The notes under the pieces are model-generated. The model saw only the letters and a list, made by a program, of their open reading frames with translations, was not told the DNA's origin and did no database searches. This document shows, piece by piece, positions 63,090 to 64,000 of a stretch of 64,000 nucleotides of DNA (the stretch's first letter is position 1; each line of letters starts with the position of its first letter). This DNA is from JBCBSK01 sp965250105 (GTDB lineage: Bacteria > Pseudomonadota > Alphaproteobacteria > Rhizobiales > Tepidamorphaceae): contig OZ252290.1 in the NCBI GenBank assembly GCA_965250105.1, positions 930,001 to 994,000 on the forward strand. Reading direction: 5' to 3'. The translations under genes and the position numbers were made by a program.

Positions 63090-64000
63090 ATGAAAGCTGT
63101 CATGTTCGACGAATTCCAAGCCACCCCCAAGATTGTCACCGTCGATGACCCGGCGCCCGAGACGCATGGGGTCGTTCTGAAGGTGGAAGCCACCGGCGTT
63201 TGCAGGAGCGACTGGCACGGGTGGATGGGCCATGACAGCGACATCGAGCTGCCACATATCCCCGGTCACGAGCTGGCGGGCATCGTCGAAGCCGTCGGAA
63301 AGAACGTCAAGACCTGGAAAGTCGGCGACCGCGTGACGGTGCCTTTCATCTGCGGCTGCGGATCGTGCAGCGAGTGTCACGCGGGCCACCAGCAGGTTTG
63401 TCTGTATCAAGAGCAACCGGGTTTCACCCATTGGGGCAGCTTCGCGGAATACGTGCCGATCCATCGCGCAGACCTCAACGTCGTCGCCTTGCCCGAAACG
63501 ATGGATTTTGCCACCGCCGCCGGCCTTGGTTGCCGGTTTGCCACCTCCTTCCGTGCGGTGGTCGATCAGGGCAAGGTGAGCGCGGGTCAGTGGGTTGCCG
63601 TGCATGGTTGTGGTGGCGTCGGCCTCTCGGCGGTCATGATCGCCGCCGCGGTCGGAGCCAATGTCATCGGGGTCGATCTGAACCCGGTCAAACTGGCACT
63701 CGCAAGAGAGTTGGGCGCTGTTACGGCCATCAATGGAGCAGAAGTCGACGTCCCGGAAGCCATCCACGAGATTACCAATGGCGGCGCACATGTCTCTTTG
63801 GATGCTTTGGGCCATCCTTCAACGATGACCAACTCGATCCTTTGCCTGCGCCCGCGCGGCAAGCACATCCAGGTGGGCCTGATGCTGGGCGATCACGCCG
63901 CGCCGGCTGTGCCCATGTCAAAGATCGTGGGGCAGGAGATCGAACTGCTTGGCTCCCACGGGATGCAGGCGCATCGCTATGGCGCAATGCTCGACATGAT
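63090..64000 (+). CDS. Zinc-dependent alcohol dehydrogenase (MDR family), partial
   Basis: The start ATG at 63090 has a GGAG site about 19 bases upstream or a closer AGAG. The 303 codons in the window show catalytic zinc ligands Cys38, His60 and Glu61, four structural Cys in CGSCSECHAGHQQVC (90-104), and the NAD motif GCGGVGLSAVM. The reading frame runs out of the window, so the C-terminus is not visible. It resembles medium-chain dehydrogenases acting on secondary or long-chain alcohols. Confidence 0.85.
   Translation, partial: MKAVMFDEFQATPKIVTVDDPAPETHGVVLKVEATGVCRSDWHGWMGHDSDIELPHIPGHELAGIVEAVGKNVKTWKVGDRVTVPFICGCGSCSECHAGHQQVCLYQEQPGFTHWGSFAEYVPIHRADLNVVALPETMDFATAAGLGCRFATSFRAVVDQGKVSAGQWVAVHGCGGVGLSAVMIAAAVGANVIGVDLNPVKLALARELGAVTAINGAEVDVPEAIHEITNGGAHVSLDALGHPSTMTNSILCLRPRGKHIQVGLMLGDHAAPAVPMSKIVGQEIELLGSHGMQAHRYGAMLDM

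Noticed and set aside
1..64000. CRISPR array or tRNA/rRNA genes
   Set aside because: I saw no regularly spaced repeats and no tRNA-like cloverleaf or rRNA stretches on reading through the window.

Overview
The window is GC-rich coding DNA from an alphaproteobacterium. The density of binding-protein-dependent transporters (Liv-type ABC, TRAP, ribose-type ABC), the CoA-based catabolic genes and the GC-rich codon use fit a Hyphomicrobiales- or Rhodospirillales-like organism. There are no rRNA, tRNA or housekeeping marker genes, so I cannot place it further. It looks like an accessory catabolic region: intact operons for uptake and breakdown of organic acids or sugars, separated by decayed mobile DNA (IS110, IS3 and IS5 remnants, relaxase fragments, truncated genes).

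Region 1 (2.1-18 kb) is a putative regulon. It has a divergent SDR, an acetoin-dehydrogenase-type E1alpha/E1beta/E2 set interleaved with enoyl-CoA hydratase, acyl-CoA dehydrogenase and acyl-CoA ligase, then a TetR regulator, a complete branched-chain-amino-acid-type ABC importer with a second SDR embedded, and a convergent MmgE/PrpD protein. A 21-bp dyad, TGAC-N3-TGANTCA-N3-GTCA, sits upstream of the divergent SDR/E1 pair and the importer, and a degenerate copy precedes the MmgE/PrpD gene. This suggests one regulator controls uptake, activation and oxidation of one unknown carboxylate. Region 2 (18.7-23.8 kb, minus strand) is a five-gene operon: HMG-CoA-lyase-like enzyme, class III CoA-transferase and a three-part TRAP transporter. 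Its simplest reading is uptake, CoA activation and cleavage of 3-hydroxy-3-methylglutarate or a similar diacid.

Region 3 (23.9-28 kb) is patchy: a relaxase fragment, a very AT-rich foreign gene, a truncated secreted protein, a small monomeric-dimer-type protein and a lactonase-like metallo-hydrolase. Region 4 (28-37.8 kb) is a LacI-controlled sugar or polyol cluster: ribose-type ABC importer, acetolactate-synthase-like ThDP enzyme, a histidinol-dehydrogenase paralogue and a hotdog thioesterase. Region 5 (38-48.4 kb) holds an MHS-family transporter, an LprI-like secreted protein, a field of IS/relaxase relics, a membrane-anchored glutamate-synthase-like flavoenzyme, a pyruvate-oxidase-like enzyme, a LysR regulator, and a sterol-desaturase/PanB-like gene pair with overlapping ends.

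Region 6 (48.7-61.6 kb) has an NTF2-like protein, an NmrA-like protein and LysR, a two-component system divergent from an EF-hand protein and cytochrome b561, an EamA exporter with divergent LysR, and an FtsX-type ABC operon that ends in its own TetR gene and begins behind a perfect 30-bp inverted repeat. Region 7 (61.6-64 kb) has IS3 and IS5 remnants in AT-rich DNA, then a zinc alcohol dehydrogenase cut by the window end. No CRISPR array, tRNA or phage was seen.
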